A stretch of DNA of 64,000 nt from Monomorium pharaonis (lineage: Eukaryota > Arthropoda > Insecta > Hymenoptera > Formicidae). Positions 1 through 14,178 of this stretch are shown one piece after another. The position numbers and the translations under genes are program-made. The stretch covers positions 6,423,561 to 6,487,560 of the forward strand of contig NC_050474.1 of the NCBI RefSeq assembly GCF_013373865.1. The letters run 5' to 3'. Below the pieces are notes generated by a model. It worked only from the letters and a program-made list of their open reading frames with translations, was not told where the DNA came from and ran no database searches. The stretch's first letter is position 1, and every line of letters begins with the position of its first letter.

Positions 1-535
1 GCACACAATACGCCTCGTTCGCGGCTCCATACGCGCCAACATACGCGCCAGCTTCGCTAAAAGCGACCGCTTGGTGACAGCACTCTACTAACAGGACGGA
101 TATACGGTTTGCGCACGCGTATGCATACGCGCCAAGGGAAGAGATAAGAATGGAAGGGGGTGGAACGGGGGGTGGGGGGTGGGGGAAACATCTCTGTGCG
201 CAGCATCCAGTGACCGACGTAAAGTCGACGACCTGATTACATCGATCGGAATTACCTGACGCTGACCTATATTCCCAAGCCTCGCTCCAATTTATGAACT
301 ATCCCCATATCCCTTGTTTCACACCGCGCGCGATATCAGAATTTTACGCGACCGGAGCTTAACGTTCGGATCGCAATCTCCAATTTTCTCTGGTTACTCG
401 GTTGTAGCATTGCTTTAATGACAAATAGGAGAGAGTGGCAGAATGTACATACCACTTGTGTCTCTCCACTACATTTCCTATTCGGTAATGATCTTATACG
501 CAAAAGAATGTTAAAATTTGGAGCTAGACATTTAC
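1..535 (+). repeat. Left copy of a diverged direct duplication (partner at 14179-14820)
   Basis: Long blocks are shared in the same orientation with 14179-14820. Examples are TAAAAGCGACCG, AAACATCTCTGTGCGCAGC followed by ATCCAGTGACCG, GTCGACGACCTGATTACAT, GCGCGATATCAGAATTTTAC and GCATTGCTTTAATGACAAAT. The copy starts before the window. Similarity fades after about 535. No coding frame is shared between the copies. Confidence 0.8.
156..185 (+). other. G-quadruplex-type motif
   Basis: Four G tracts of five or six lie close together (156-160, 167-172, 174-179, 181-185), with loops of one to six bases. This fits the standard intramolecular quadruplex pattern on the plus strand. Confidence 0.6.
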
Positions 536-2908
536 CGCTACAATTAAGTTTTCATCAATAACAAATTAATATTTTACATATCTGTTTACGACATACTGCA
601 AAACGTGCGCTCTATGAATCTCCCGAGCTGCACACATTGCCTTTGAAAATATCAAATTTATAAATTAAAAATATGACAAATTATTAATTAATACTCATTT
701 TAGTAATAATGCATCTAAAAAGAAAACAACTGCAAGTAATTAATAAATAATAATTATGAAAAAATAAGGACGTCAGATAAAATTGATTTCAATTTTTGCA
801 ATTGACATATTTTTATTTGTATCAATTAATAATTTTATTATTAACACTTATCAATTAGTATTACATATTGTAATAATATTTATAGTAGTTAGAAAATTTA
901 ATAAATGTCTCAAATAGATTGTTAGCAAAATATATGTATAATCTATTCAATTTATCCATATTATTTTTGTTTTGTATATTTGTTACTATAAATTGTTGTT
1001 GCTTGTATCAAATAAAAATATAAAATATTGATAAAACTATCTAGGCCGACTGATATGTATCCAGCACAACTTTCTCTTGTTGCAATAATTCGCATTAATT
1101 TATCTTATTTTACACATTAATACAGAATATTTAAGCCAACGAGCTATTGAAAAGATGTAATGTATCTTTTCTAACTTGCTGCAGGTTTAACGAAATACGG
1201 AGAAAAGTGTTCCTCGCAAAAATCTACGCGTATCGCCTCTCACAATCAGTTTCGCGCGAGCGAATCATAGATTGACGACCGATCCGGTCCAGATAACGAA
1301 CGCGGTCGGTTACGTTGAAAATACCGGCCACGTCAAAATCGAGCCACGCATTTCACCCATATACGAGGCGCGGGGAATAAATTTTATCGGCGCGATAGAA
1401 GGCTTGAAAATCGCGCGGAGCGATATTACACTTTCGTCATACGGAATTTCATGGCTCTCGGCGAGATACTCGCCGTAAATCCCCTTATTTATCGTTCGCC
1501 TTTGACGCGCGAATACGAATCTGGACGCGGACCGAGAGGGAAGGAGAGAAGAGAGGTCCGGCCGATTGGATTCGTGGCATATCACGACCGGCGACGGCGT
1601 GCGCCGTCTTCGTGTAGCAGCATCTTCGGGATTTATGTACCTCGCTTAGGACGCCTCCGAGCGGCGAAACAAGTTTCATAGTTTACGTATATTCGCTTAA
1701 TAATAATTTACAGTTATTCATTCACGTCGGACGTTCAAAGCCGTACAACGACATGTTTACTAAGTAATCACGCGTTGAAACTTGTCCCGCTAAACTGTCC
1801 CGCGCTATCCTCGCAATGACAATGTATCGGCGAACCGTGTCTACTGATGATCGGGTAAAAAAGGCGGTGAGGTAACGGTGGTTCTTTTCAATTCCCCAGC
1901 GCGCGAGATCTCACTTGGGATAGAGAAAACACGAGCGAAGACGTACGCTCGACGTAAAATCTCGTGTAATATCGCAAACGTATAAACCGGACGTTTGCAT
2001 AAGAGCCGGATGCTGTATCTATCGATCAGTGACTAGCATAGCGTTTCCGCGTCGGTCCCTTCCGTCGGAAATAATAAACGCCAGATGTAAACGTCGAGAT
2101 GTTTGGCCGCGTGACATCTTGAGATCTCTTGTTCACGGTAGTAGTACGTAGCACGTGCTTCGGATCTGACATTTCTACACGGCGAGGCGATTTCGCGCGA
2201 TTTCCGACACGTGTGCGGAGAAAGCGGACAGATTGAGTACCGCATACTTTTTCTTTCATCCGCTTCTCTATGTAGAGCCATTCCGGGTTTTCGTCTTTGA
2301 AAGTATTGATTCGTCGAATTAGACGAGTTTTTCGAAATCGAGAGACACAATCGAGAACTATTCTACGGGGATAGGCGCGGCTTTGCGAGATTGTGAGGGA
2401 TTAATCAACAGCCGAGATAAGCCTCACCGTAGATAATGTCGATGAAAATAGAGGTGTCATATCTATTCCTGATACGACGAGTGTGTCACTTTAAGAGAGA
2501 TAAACTTTTATACTGCGTATGATAACAAGTTTTATGTTGTGTATGATACCTTGATCATATAATGAATTACGCAGTTACAAGCGGGATTGATATAAATCTT
2601 AAATGTTCTTCTTTTATTAACAAAACATTGATTTTTTTGTTTAAAACATATAATAAATATATAATTTATCCATTTTGTAATACAATGTGTCATATTATAT
2701 TTTATGCTATAATGTAAAAATTTGATAAACAATAATTATTATACATAACAATATAATATAGAATATATAATAGTGTAAATTACAAAGAAATATTATTTTT
2801 AAATCAAGATTATAAGATTTTTAATAAGAAAATTTAATATAAAAAAAATCTTTATATATTTTAATTTAAGAATAACATTATTTATGAATGTTACAAATAA
2901 TTTATATG
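536..2908. other. Intergenic, no gene seen
   Basis: AT-rich DNA to about 1190, then a moderately GC-rich patch (1200-2340), then AT-rich again. Short open frames at 1272-1681 and 2026-2350 overlap on both strands and have no protein-like features. Confidence 0.5.
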
Positions 2909-3043
2909 TCGCCTAAGTTGTTCCAACTTCTTGGTAAATTGACCTATTAGAAAAGCATGTCTATTTTTATTTTTTTCTAAATAAATAAAACTAGATACAT
3001 ATTTGCAGGTAAATTTACTAAGAAGTTGAAACAACCGGTCCTA
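2909..3043. mobile_element. Short inverted-repeat element (MITE-like)
   Basis: The left arm (TTGTTCCAACTTCTTGGTAAA) and the right arm, read in reverse complement (TTGTTTCAACTTCTTAGTAAA), match over about 33 bases with few differences. They enclose about 70 bp of AT-rich sequence. The exact ends and target duplication are unclear. Confidence 0.55.
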
Positions 3044-6000
3044 AATAGAATTTCTCAATATAAATATTGAAACTTGAATAATAAAACCAAAAATATATAA
3101 TTTTTGTTTATATCTTTCTATATGTTTTGAATACCTATATTTTATAAAAAGATATAATTTTTAAAATAATATTTACAAGAAATAAACATTTTATGTGTAA
3201 ATAAAAATAAGCATACGAATCACACATCCCTAAAATCTTTTTTTAATCTTCTCTTTAAAAAAAAAGCGTATTTTAAACATAAGTACAACTGATTCAAGAT
3301 TGAATAAAGCGGAAGAAACAAAGTTCAATTGAAGGAAATTATCCTGATTACCTGGCAATTCGGCCATTGTGCCAAATTTCTAAGTATTCAGAATTACCGT
3401 TGTTCGGTGGACGGAGAAAAGATCGTCTCTATCACTCAGGTGATTTAAGGGGTCCAAGTCGAGTTGGGAGAGATCTCTGTGGACAAGTAGTTACGACCAT
3501 TATCTACGACGTGCTGCGCGAAAGGCAAATGAAACTTCCCTCGCCACTTATCCCGGATGACGTTTAATTCGCTCGTGTACTTTTAATGAAGAGCAATTTC
3601 GCTGAATTTGCCTGGGCCTATCTAGCGGAATTGCGTGCGCGTGACAGACTGGGAAACGCGACGGGCAACGTCGGGAGACGATACACGCTAATCTGTCGCC
3701 GGAATCGTTATCCCACGCAAGCCACGAAGAAAGCAACTTTAAATTACTCTCGATTTCCCATCGGCGCGTGACGGTTCGTCGGCTCCATCCTCTCAATTAC
3801 GCGTATCCGCTCTCGCGACTTGGAAAATCGCTCGAGAGGGTGCCCCCCAGGGCATAGCCAATAATAATTCCCGTCAGCGGGAATCCTGGCGCCTCGAAAG
3901 CATCCTCTTATTAAAATTGCATGCGACATGTTTGCGTGTCGACGCTACGAGAACTCGCAGTAGGGCCTCATTTATTATTCGTTTTATTCGCGAATGAGAG
4001 TGCCAAGGTATCACAGGATACGAGAGAGGGAGAGAGAGAGATCTCCGGGGATTACCGATATGGTTGTAGTTGCGATGTAAACGGGATGGTACAAAAAGGA
4101 TATCTGAATTCGTAATAATCCTATCAAGTAAAATCTGCGTAACCGTGTACGTACAGCGTATCGCGAGCTTTTCGAGCTTTTAGAACTCATTCGAAATTTT
4201 ACATAATACTACAATAATATAAACGATAAAATGTGAAATAATTTTATGCCTCCATTTGTTAAATTTATGTCATTTTTCTCAATTCAACACATTACAATGT
4301 ATGTCAGTGAATACATTAAGAGAAAGCTACGACATGCAAGCCGCATTATTTCATTAAATGCAAATTTCAGGAGTAAAACAACATAAGTGCCAAAAACATT
4401 ACGCAGTTTCTCATACCTTTTGACTTTGCCGTAAAACACAAAAATATTATTTTACTTAAATTTATACGTATTTCCTCTTCTTTACTCCGCGTTTTATTTC
4501 CGCTGAAGCTTTCCGTTTATTTCTGTCGAATTGCGAGGAATCTGGCAAAGTGAATGAATTTTTAGCAAAATAAATTTTCCACTTAAATATCTTTCTCGGG
4601 GAAAATTTTCGAAAGCTTCTCCAGCGAGTCCCCCAGTTCACATTTTGCAATCCATTTTACATCGATATTTATCGGAGCGAAACAAATTTTTTGGGGGAGG
4701 GAAAATGTGTACACGATATATGTGCGTTCATCGGAGTGAAACAAGTTTTCAAAGAATAACTCGATATCGGAGTAAATAAGTAAAGTAACATTTGAACGAA
4801 GGAGAGATCCTCTTTAGGATCTAGGTTGCACGTGACTTAACGACGTCGTTTCGTTTCGAAATGGAGCAACCAAACGCTATATGACGCGTGCATGGTCGCG
4901 ATTATAGCAACAGAAATGCACCGGTTGGGAAATCTCCGACTGTTTTGAAGTGAAGCCTGATGATCGTCACGATAACCAGTAGAAACGCGAGGCGGTCATT
5001 GGCTACTTTCTCGTTACGTGTTTATTTGATTATCATGACACATGTACATATACTCACTGCATTTATAACGCAGAGAATGCACATTGGTCATGCTCCATTT
5101 TATTATTGCATAAACCGTGAGTTAATCGTTAACAAACACAATAATTGTAAAGAATCCGACCTATATTTTTTTTATATTAAAGTATAAAGAAGATCAAGGT
5201 TTCAAAAACCTCAGAAGTTAATGTGGCTTACTATTCTTGATGGAAGGCAGTCGTGCAATTTATTATCTTTATAAGAAACGTACGACAGCGTCACGAATGC
5301 TCAGGAGACTTACTAACTGCTGTTGCATAAATCAATCACGCAAGAAACAAACGTGATCAAGATAGTCAAGGATCAAGGATCAGAATTTCTTTGCTGATCA
5401 CGATCTCCGACCAAGACGAATATTATTAGCTAATAGGGGATTCATGCAATTATTCCGACTACATTTATTGTGTCGAAATATTAAATTTATTTGAATATTC
5501 AAATTATTAAAAATCCCCAACGTTCTGTATACATTTCTTATTAATATATAACTGTGTATAAAATAATTATTATCAAAACCATGAATATTTCCAATTTATT
5601 TCTCAAAGGAGAGGAAAAGTTAAACAAGGTTTGATTAAAATTTGTTTAACATATAAAATCTTAGATAATATCTTGCATCAATTTGCTAGATATAAATAAA
5701 ACGGCGTATAAACATTTTGCAATTAATTTTCGTTGCTGCATATTGTAGATTTCAAGGCTATATATATATGTTATTTAACCGTCATAACAAGTTTATCTAG
5801 TTTATAAAATATAATTTCTGTCACATTCACTACCAATTTACTACGCTGATCGAAGACCATGAAATTTGTTACTTGATGACTTTCCACATTCGTATCGATT
5901 ACATTGCGATAGAAGCCTGTATTTGGCCAGGTGTAATAAAACACATCTCTCCCTCCAAGAAATGAACTTCGTAGGAAGTTAACGAGTCGACGAAGACTAA

Positions 6001-6833
6001 GATTTACAACTTTATTACTTCCCCTTCAACGCCTGACCCGGATTAGTGCGCGAGAAATTCATTAGCTTATAATCCTACGCCAACGATATCGCTTATGAAC
6101 ATCCGCGCACAAGAAAGTGCATTCTTCGCTTCAAGCATTAACATCTGCCTCTGCGTTCGCCTACAAATCGATTTCGTCAATACTATTCAAATGGTATCGT
6201 ATACCCATACGATTGTTCTCGATAATAGAATCTCGTCTCGAAATCAGGCGATAATTCTGACACGCGAACACAAATAACAATTTGAGTATTAAATAATTCG
6301 TTAAATAAATTGTTTCTTTTTTGTCTTGCATTTAATGTATTTTATTCTCGATTGATCGACAAATGCTCGATGATTCGATTTGGCACTAATGCATGATCCT
6401 ATATCATTAATCATATAGTAAAACATTCGGCAATTCCGAGCTATTGCGAGATAGCTCGTACAAATCGTGAGTATTGAGATTTACAGACTCGTCAGCGATA
6501 TCCAAGTCAGTAAACAAGATTAATTAGTTTATATTTCTCCAGTGATACAGTAACGTGATTGCGTGTAAATAATCGAGGATCTCGGCCGGACGAGACAGTG
6601 AACGATACTCGGTATCCAGTTGGCTACGAATATCTATTCGGGCGCTGAAGATCATTAAAATCAGCTGCAATGCAAATGATATCTCGCTATTCGTGCGTGA
6701 TTCGTTGATTCCGATTTAATCCTGCAACGTGATAATGGAAATTATCGGAGTTTATCGATCGGTTAATCCGAATAACTAATGATCAATCGGGTGAGACGCT
6801 CCTCAGTGATCAAGAATAATATGACGAGATGTA
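3044..6833. other. Intergenic, no gene seen
   Basis: Mostly AT-rich, with a GC-richer stretch at about 3340-4110. A short near-duplicate motif (ATCGGAGYGAAACAARTTTT) occurs at about 4672 and 4733, with part of it again near 4767. Open frames of 60-80 codons have no recognisable content. Confidence 0.45.
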
Positions 6834-7260
6834 CACAGAAAAAGAGCAAGTGTTAAATTAACTCTTATATATTCATATAAACGCATTGTTTCATGTATAC
6901 GCAACAATATATAATTTTTTTATAGAATTTAAAAATCTTGAATTTCAACAATATTGTAGCCTTATTTCAATACTATAATTGTTATTTCAAAAATATAATA
7001 TTATTTTAATAATTTTATTCTAAAAAAATTATAATCTTCGATTTGAACGTACAATACTTTCTATCCAACATTTTTTTATTTCCATTCAAGAAAATTATTC
7101 TTAAATAATTAGAATATAATTTTCTTGATTAAACTATAAAATCTTAAAATAAATCTTTATTCAAGTAAATTTTTTTATTTAACGCAATATAATCTTATTT
7201 CAAGATTTTCATTTTGAAACTAAAGGTATTGTCAAAATATCAATATCCTTTTTTTCTGTG
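6834..7260. mobile_element. 427-bp TIR element with TA target duplication
   Basis: The ends are CACAGAAAAAGAG on the left and CTTTTTTTCTGTG on the right, each flanked by TA (6832-6833 and 7261-7262). The interior is very AT-rich with Phe/Lys-codon-like noise and no transposase, so it is a non-autonomous element of Tc1/mariner type. Confidence 0.6.
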
Positions 7261-10200
7261 TACACTATCCGATAATGTACGTTATACGTTATATAACGTG
7301 TATGAAGAAATATATGCGAATACAAAAAAAAATAACGCTCATCGCAAAGTTGCCCGATGTACTTTCTAAATCTCCCCCTCTTCTCAGATTAACAGTATTG
7401 TCTGGATTTGTCCTTGCGTTGCACTCAAACGACACTCACAAAAAATACTCGTAATTATGACGGCGGATTAATTATTAGCAAGAGCCTTTTGCATGACATT
7501 TTATGACATTCCCGTTCATATAGCTTATAATCCAGCTTTATTGAATTTGCATTTCAAATTAACGTGTAAATTAGGACACACAGTAATTTCGAGCAAGGGT
7601 TAAGGATTCGTCGCAGTGCATTTGACGTCCGAACGTTGCCCGACATCTCATCAGCACATCGGAAACGGAACCATCATCTCAGATATTAATCGACCGGGCA
7701 TTAAGAAAGGACTTTCAGTTCGATTACTCGAACGACACTTCTGAAATGAACGCGTAATGCGACGAACTATCTGCAGTTTGTTTGTTCAAATTAAATCAGC
7801 GAAGTACGTTAGTTTTATCGCTTCAAGATTGTTCTTGTCCGCGAGAAATCATGTAATAATTGGCATGTTTAAAAAAATTAAGATCGTATATCAAGTTGTC
7901 ATCGCTTGTACTTTAATTACAAAGTGTGATGCGAGATATGAACAAAATTAAATATTGTTAAAGAAATAATTATCGATCGTAGATATCCGTGATAATAAAA
8001 GATCGTGATAAAATAATAACTTAAAATTTCTACCATTTATCGTTTCTTTAACTAAATCGTGCGATATATCCGGTTCGACAAATAGCCATAGACGCACAAG
8101 TTATTAATCACGAGAGTTAGCTAATAACTCTTGCACTCGTAATTGCTAATTAATCGTAGAAAATGATCGCATTTGGTGTCTCGTACTTGTTGCGATTGCA
8201 TCTCGAGAGGTAGTGCGAGATAACACCGAATGATCCGTACTGTTATTCACTCGAGCGTTACCGTGCGAATGATCACGCGACAATCTTGTGTATGTACGCT
8301 ACACGTAGAAAAACAAATTCTCGTTGAGCACTAACTGATTTGTTATTTTTACTTTTTGATAGTTGTTTTATATGATCTATATATTTACTCTAAATATTTG
8401 ATATATTTTCGTATGTTTTCAATTTATTTTAATAAATCGGTTATCACTTTGCTATTGGCTATTGCATAATAAATTTAACATATATATAACAAATGAATTT
8501 TACTTCATTTAAGATATTAAAATATTAAATATTAAAATAGTAAAATATTAAATTTTAATTTATTTAAAGTGAAAACCATATAACGTAAATTATTATTACC
8601 TTATTACATGTCAAATGTTAAATTTTTGATATAATTTGGTATTTTTAAAGAAATAAAATATTGCAATTTTGAAATAAATAAATGCAAAATTTAAATTTGT
8701 AAAGAAATTAAAAAATTAGTTTTTTTGTTAGTTTGTTAAAATCAGTCTTTTTCATATTTTCAAATTTAAAAACAAAATTCTTTTTAATAATTAAAAATAA
8801 AATATAAATCATATAATTTCTATCTTTTGGTTTTATCACAAAATAAAAATTAATGCCTATTATTATTTTTATTATATTGTAAATAGAGATATATTATAAA
8901 TATTATATTATAAATAGAGATATTTAATATTAAGTTCAATAATTATTTTTAAGTAAAAAGTAATTTTTGTGACGTATATTAATTTTAATCGTCTACAATA
9001 TAAAAATTATTATATATAATCTGGACATTTTAATCTTAGGATTTCTAATTTTATTTTCAATTAATTTCCAACTAATTTTTATTTCTAATTTTACAATGTG
9101 CTATTAAAATATATTATTTATGCATTTTAATCCCCAATGAGAAACATAATAATCCAATACTCAATCCATGGAATGGAATCAGACTGGCAAACTCATAGAT
9201 CACGTTGAGTCAAATCCGATCCGGGTATGTTCGCTCACCATTAATCATACGCTGTGATGCATGAATGATTGAATATCTGCGAAACACAGACGAGAAAGTG
9301 AGTGAATCTGTCCGTGAGTGCTCGTCCCCTCGATTTCTCCGCAAGCGCCGGCTGCTGCTGCTGATGAAAATGACGCCATCTCCCATTACAGCCATTCATA
9401 TACCTCGTAATAATTACGCTACTATGCGAGCAGTCACGCGTCTGGTATTTCTGTCGTACCTCGCATGTAGCCGGCCGACGCTTGTTTTCGTGGACGACGA
9501 CACACGCCTAATTGAGGAGATAATTAACGCTGTATAAGTGCGGACCGAGTTTCGGACAGTGTTAGAACGAATGTGTCTCTCTTCTATTGGCTCTCTCCCT
9601 GACACAATTAAGGCAATTTATCAATTAATTTATTTGAAGATTCCATGGCAAACCTTCGTCTCTTGCGACAAGCAAGAAGATGCTTGTCTGAACTCGATAA
9701 ACAAAAATTTCAAACAACAACAATTGTAAAAATTATTAACATGACATATATTTAACAATAATTAGGGAAAAGTTGTTAAATGTGTCCCGCTAGCTTAAAT
9801 TACATCTATAATCGTAATAGTTTATATTCTTATTTGACATAAGCAACATTTAGTATAAAGATACGATAAATATAAAATAAGTTATATAAAAGTTAAAAAA
9901 AATTAAGAAAATACATCTTGTTTTGTGCAATATTAAAGAAATAAGGCACAACTAATAATTTTTAAAATCAATTTATGCAGCTAATCATATAAATCATGCA
10001 ATTCTACATAATTTTATTGACTCCTTAGATATTTATAAAAGATGATTTATTGTAGAATATTTTATTTATTGTGTATACATGTGTAATTATTACAAAGATT
10101 TAATCAATATTTTTGTAAAATTTATCAAGTTTTCTAAATAGCATCATCAAATTTTATTACAATAAATAACGATTTTGCTAAAAAGATTTAGTAGCCACAG

Positions 10201-12640
10201 ATCTGCAAATAACTTTTGTTAAATCACCAAAATAATTATGTAGGACTGTCAAACCAGTTGCTGGAATGTTAAAACTTTTTTGCAGCTTGCTGGTCATGCT
10301 ATTTGACTATTACAGATAGAGTAACGCGAAAAATTCATACGACAGCGTAGATTAATGATTGTGCGTAAAACTGGAAAAAGACTGATAAATGCAAATAAAA
10401 ACTTTAGGGATTCTCGCGTCGTTGCTTTATAATGCATATTAAGTGCCATGTATAATTAACGTGAACGGGGGCGACGTTGCTTGCATTAATCTCGGCGTCG
10501 CGTCGCGTCGGCCACGTAGCAATTGCAATAGTGACGACGTTATTCGAACGTCGACGTCGCTGTTGTATTCGGGGCGAGCGACGTTAGCCCTTAATTAGCA
10601 TGTCTTTCCGACATTCCCGTCCGCGTCACGTAAAATATTAAGACGCGAGGTGTCTCAAATATCTCGAGACGCCACACACAATGGGGAATGTAAAACAGAA
10701 GAGAAGATCTCGCCTGTGCTCCCGGACACTTCCAGAATACTTTTAAAGTAAAATCCGAGAGAAGCAGAAGAACTCGGAGAGAAAAATGGGGAAGCATGCG
10801 CGAACGCGCAGGATAATGCGGAAGGAGATTGATGTTAGGCTGCGAGATGTATTACAGTCCCCTCTCTTCCAGCGAATAATTAATAAATATACATAAGATA
10901 CATCTCTGCCTTCGACCCGAATACTTCTAAACACAATGCCGAGCAATGGTAGATTACAAGTATCAATGCGACATTAACAAGCGCGTTAATAAGCGACATT
11001 AATAAGCGAGACGCGGCGGGCATTTAAATGCACTGTCACAACGTGACATTGTAAACGGCGATGCGTTTCTGCACATTGCAATAAATGCGCGCAACTCCAC
11101 CCTCCAACGTTTCCATTAACGAGCTTGACTTGGCTCGTTCCCGCCGTCTCTTTCTCCCCTTCTACCGTCCCTTTCTCTCCTCTCCTTTGTCCTCATTACG
11201 CGCCTCCCTGTAACATAGAAGGACTTTCACGAGTCCATAGACACGTTAACCATTGGGAACTCCGAAGTTTCCCCGATGCGTTAGGCGCGGAATTCTCGCC
11301 GGTCGTTGCACCGCTCAACCGCATTTCCGCGGCGCGAATGCATTCCGCGTGCATATGCACCGGTAGCTGAGGGGTGCGTTACGATGCAGCCTAACAGAGG
11401 GACATAATGCGGGGAATGCAATGGAGCATCGAGGTGGAAAAGACAATACGGTAGATAGGCGCAGAATGGCGCAAAGTGAGAGATAGAAGCAGCGGGAAAG
11501 GGAAGGAAAAAGAGAGAGAGAGAGAGAGAGAGAGAAAGGGCAGTCGAGATGGATGATAGAGTTGAAATACGGAGAGAAGTAGACGAAAGACGTGCCGATG
11601 GATCCCGTTGTCGTTTGTAGTCACATTTATTGTGCCGTCACGACTCTCGGCTCTGAGAGACGGCGCAAAGGAGAGATGACTGCCGTCGAGAGAGACGAGA
11701 GTGGAGGAGAGTTTCGCCAGCAACAGGCATGAGAAATATCCGGGAAGGGTGTCACGAGCAGAGGAGACGCGCGTCTGAACATCCCGCGTCATTGTAGAGG
11801 CAGCTCTGCGAAAGCGAGACGCACCGCTGCACTTAAAATAACATTCTGAAAATGCATCGAGCCACGGAATCGTGTAAGTTCAACTAAGGCGACAGAATTG
11901 TCTAAAGAGGCACTTAATTTATAATCATTTTATCTTTTAATTATCCAATTGTCCAAATCCTAATCTTAATTATATAAAGTAATAATCGAATAAATTTCAC
12001 AAAAAAAAAAAGACAGGGAAAATTTATCATTTGCAATACGCTTCCGCGTTTATAAGCGTGTTACAATTTTCGCAGATTTATTTACCTTAAAGTCGACCGA
12101 GACTCTGACAAATCCTACGTCGTGTTCGTTTTTCTGTGTTTCTTGGAAAGGGCGGGGAATCAGTTAAACCGCGGCTAGCGTTAACCGATATTTATGGCCT
12201 TCCGCGAAACAAAAGGTTCGCCGAATTTCCGCGCGGCTTTGCGAAAGAAGGCAATTAATCGTGTCGGCTAATCAAAACGAATGAGCCGCGGAAGAACCGG
12301 CGCTCTAACCCGGACAGGCCGACAATAGAGCCGACAAGGCCTCCGGGTTACCTACTTTTAATTGCGAGCACGTTTTACGCTCGGCGGAGCGCGCCCCGCG
12401 CCGGACGAGCTATAAATTTCCAGCCCGAGCGTGTATCCACGCCGCGACCACAAAACTAATTAGTCCGGCAGTAATTAATCTTTCATCCACACCCGGGCGA
12501 CGCACCTGTCTATCGTCTCACGGACGTGTCGAAGCGATTGCGGTCGCCGATTTCGTATCTCTCCGGCGAAACGATCGCTCGGGGCGCAAGAAATGCTGCC
12601 AAGAATAGCGATTACTCAATTTTGCTCTTTTTTTTTTTCT
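7261..12640. other. Intergenic, no gene seen
   Basis: AT-rich stretches (8330-9150, 9700-10400) alternate with CpG-richer ones (7600-7760, 10440-11880, 12040-12600). A (GA)n run lies at about 11512-11536. The open frame at 11391-11792 on the minus strand translates that repeat and is not a gene. No splice-compatible exon was recognised. Confidence 0.45.
12040..12530. promoter_or_regulatory. GC-rich segment with homeodomain-type sites, possible regulatory DNA
   Basis: A GC-rich island in an AT-rich surround. It carries TTAATCG/TAATTA-type motifs (AGGCAATTAATCG near 12250, CTAATTAGTCC and AGTAATTAATC near 12455-12480). A TATAAAT lies at about 12411-12417 after a CG-rich run. It could be an enhancer or a core promoter of an upstream exon of gene 1. 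No direct evidence distinguishes these. Confidence 0.25.
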
Positions 12641-13260
12641 TTCAGCAAGTAACGGTTATCTTTAATAGAGGATATTTTCTTGATCATCGCGCCTTAAAAT
12701 ATACTTTTATCACAGATTTTAGAAAAACTCGTTATCTTAAATTAAAAAGAATTTATATATAAATAAATACATGAGATAAATTTGTATATAAATATTTTCC
12801 TTTAAAAAAGGATGCTCTTTCGAAAAAAATAAACAAATTGAATTTTTTGTTTTAACTAGTATTCATAAAATATTGAAGTATCAATGGTGCGATCCACTTG
12901 ACGCTACAAATGATTCGAAGTATTTGATTGACCAATCAGAACAAAGGATTTTACGAATTGGTCAATTAAAGAAGATAACCGTTTCGAGGCGATTGGTAGC
13001 ATCAAGTTGATCGCATCCTAAATTACTATAATTCAGAATATATTTTTGAATTTTGATGTTTATGGTGCTAGATTTGCGGATATCTGAATTTATGATCTAT
13101 TCAAAATAAGTAATATTTACTTTACGTGTATATTTTTCCAGATGTATACATAAAAGTTTATTCTAAATAAATATTATTTGTTCCAACGATAAATGTATTT
13201 CAAGATCATTATCAAGAAAAATTCTTTGTAAAGATAACCGTTACTTAAAAGAAGAAAACT
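12641..13260. repeat. Foldback element with outer arms and a nested palindromic MITE
   Basis: The left arm (12645-12690, containing AAGTAACGGTTATCTTT) reappears inverted at 13202-13248 (AAAGATAACCGTTACTT) with continued partial matching (TTTCTTGATMAT). The smaller palindrome at 12886-13020 sits between the arms. A relative of the right arm occurs at 37346-37438. Confidence 0.5.
12886..13020. mobile_element. Palindromic MITE, about 135 bp
   Basis: The left end GGTGCGATCCACTTGACGCT is mirrored by the right end, whose reverse complement reads AGGATGCGATCAACTTGATG. Matching continues inward (CTACAAAT, TTGATTGACCAAT). It has a near-complete foldback structure and no coding capacity. Confidence 0.6.
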
Positions 13261-14178
13261 TGAGTACTCGCTTCTCGGTATTGCGATATCGTTCTGATAT
13301 TGCCAAGACATCTCGCGTTACTTTACTCAGAATTACTTAGGCGGAACATAATATTTGATATTAATGATATTTCAGTTATTGCGATAAAAATCTTTCTACC
13401 TTAACACGTTCATTATGACATAGCGCACTGAGATCTCTCGTGATAACACATATATGTGATAATTAAAAATTATTCTTTAGAATACATAATGTAACATGTA
13501 GAATCTAGAAAAAACAGAATTTTGAATATAAGATCATTATTTATTAAAACACTTACAAGGTGAGGACTAGAGACGCGCTTTTGCGATTTGTTGCAAAAAG
13601 TAATTCTTCATGCTGTAAATTAAAAACCAAACAAGTTTCGTATACCTCTTTACCGTTTTTTCGAAAATTAAATAAGCAACGTGATGTTTTTTAATTAAAT
13701 TAAGAATACCGTCCCCGTTCGGCGGCATGAAAGTGTGGAGTTAAGTAAAAATCGATAGAGTTACATTCGCAACGCATATTCGTTAATTATAACTAAATGA
13801 TTTATATGTAAATAATTAATATCCATTCAACGCAATTGATTAATTAATTATTCATACGGGTTAATCCGCTTTACCCCTGCAATATTTCCCGGAATCAAAT
13901 AAGGACATCGATTTCGCAGCGTAAACGTTGAAATGCAATGTCCCGTAAGCCATCTTTCCCCCGCGGAAAGCGCGTTCTAACATTAGCTTAATTTTTTTTA
14001 ATTAATTTTCTCGTGCATTATTAATGTCTCAAGGGACAGCACGAGAACGTGAACGTTCGTTTCGCCGATGTCGTGTACGTGTACGCGCGCGAGAAACAGG
14101 GCTTTGACTCGCGATCGTTTCATTGTCTGTCACCGTGATTCGAAAACTTCGCGCGTACGTATCTCCGTGTAAACTATT

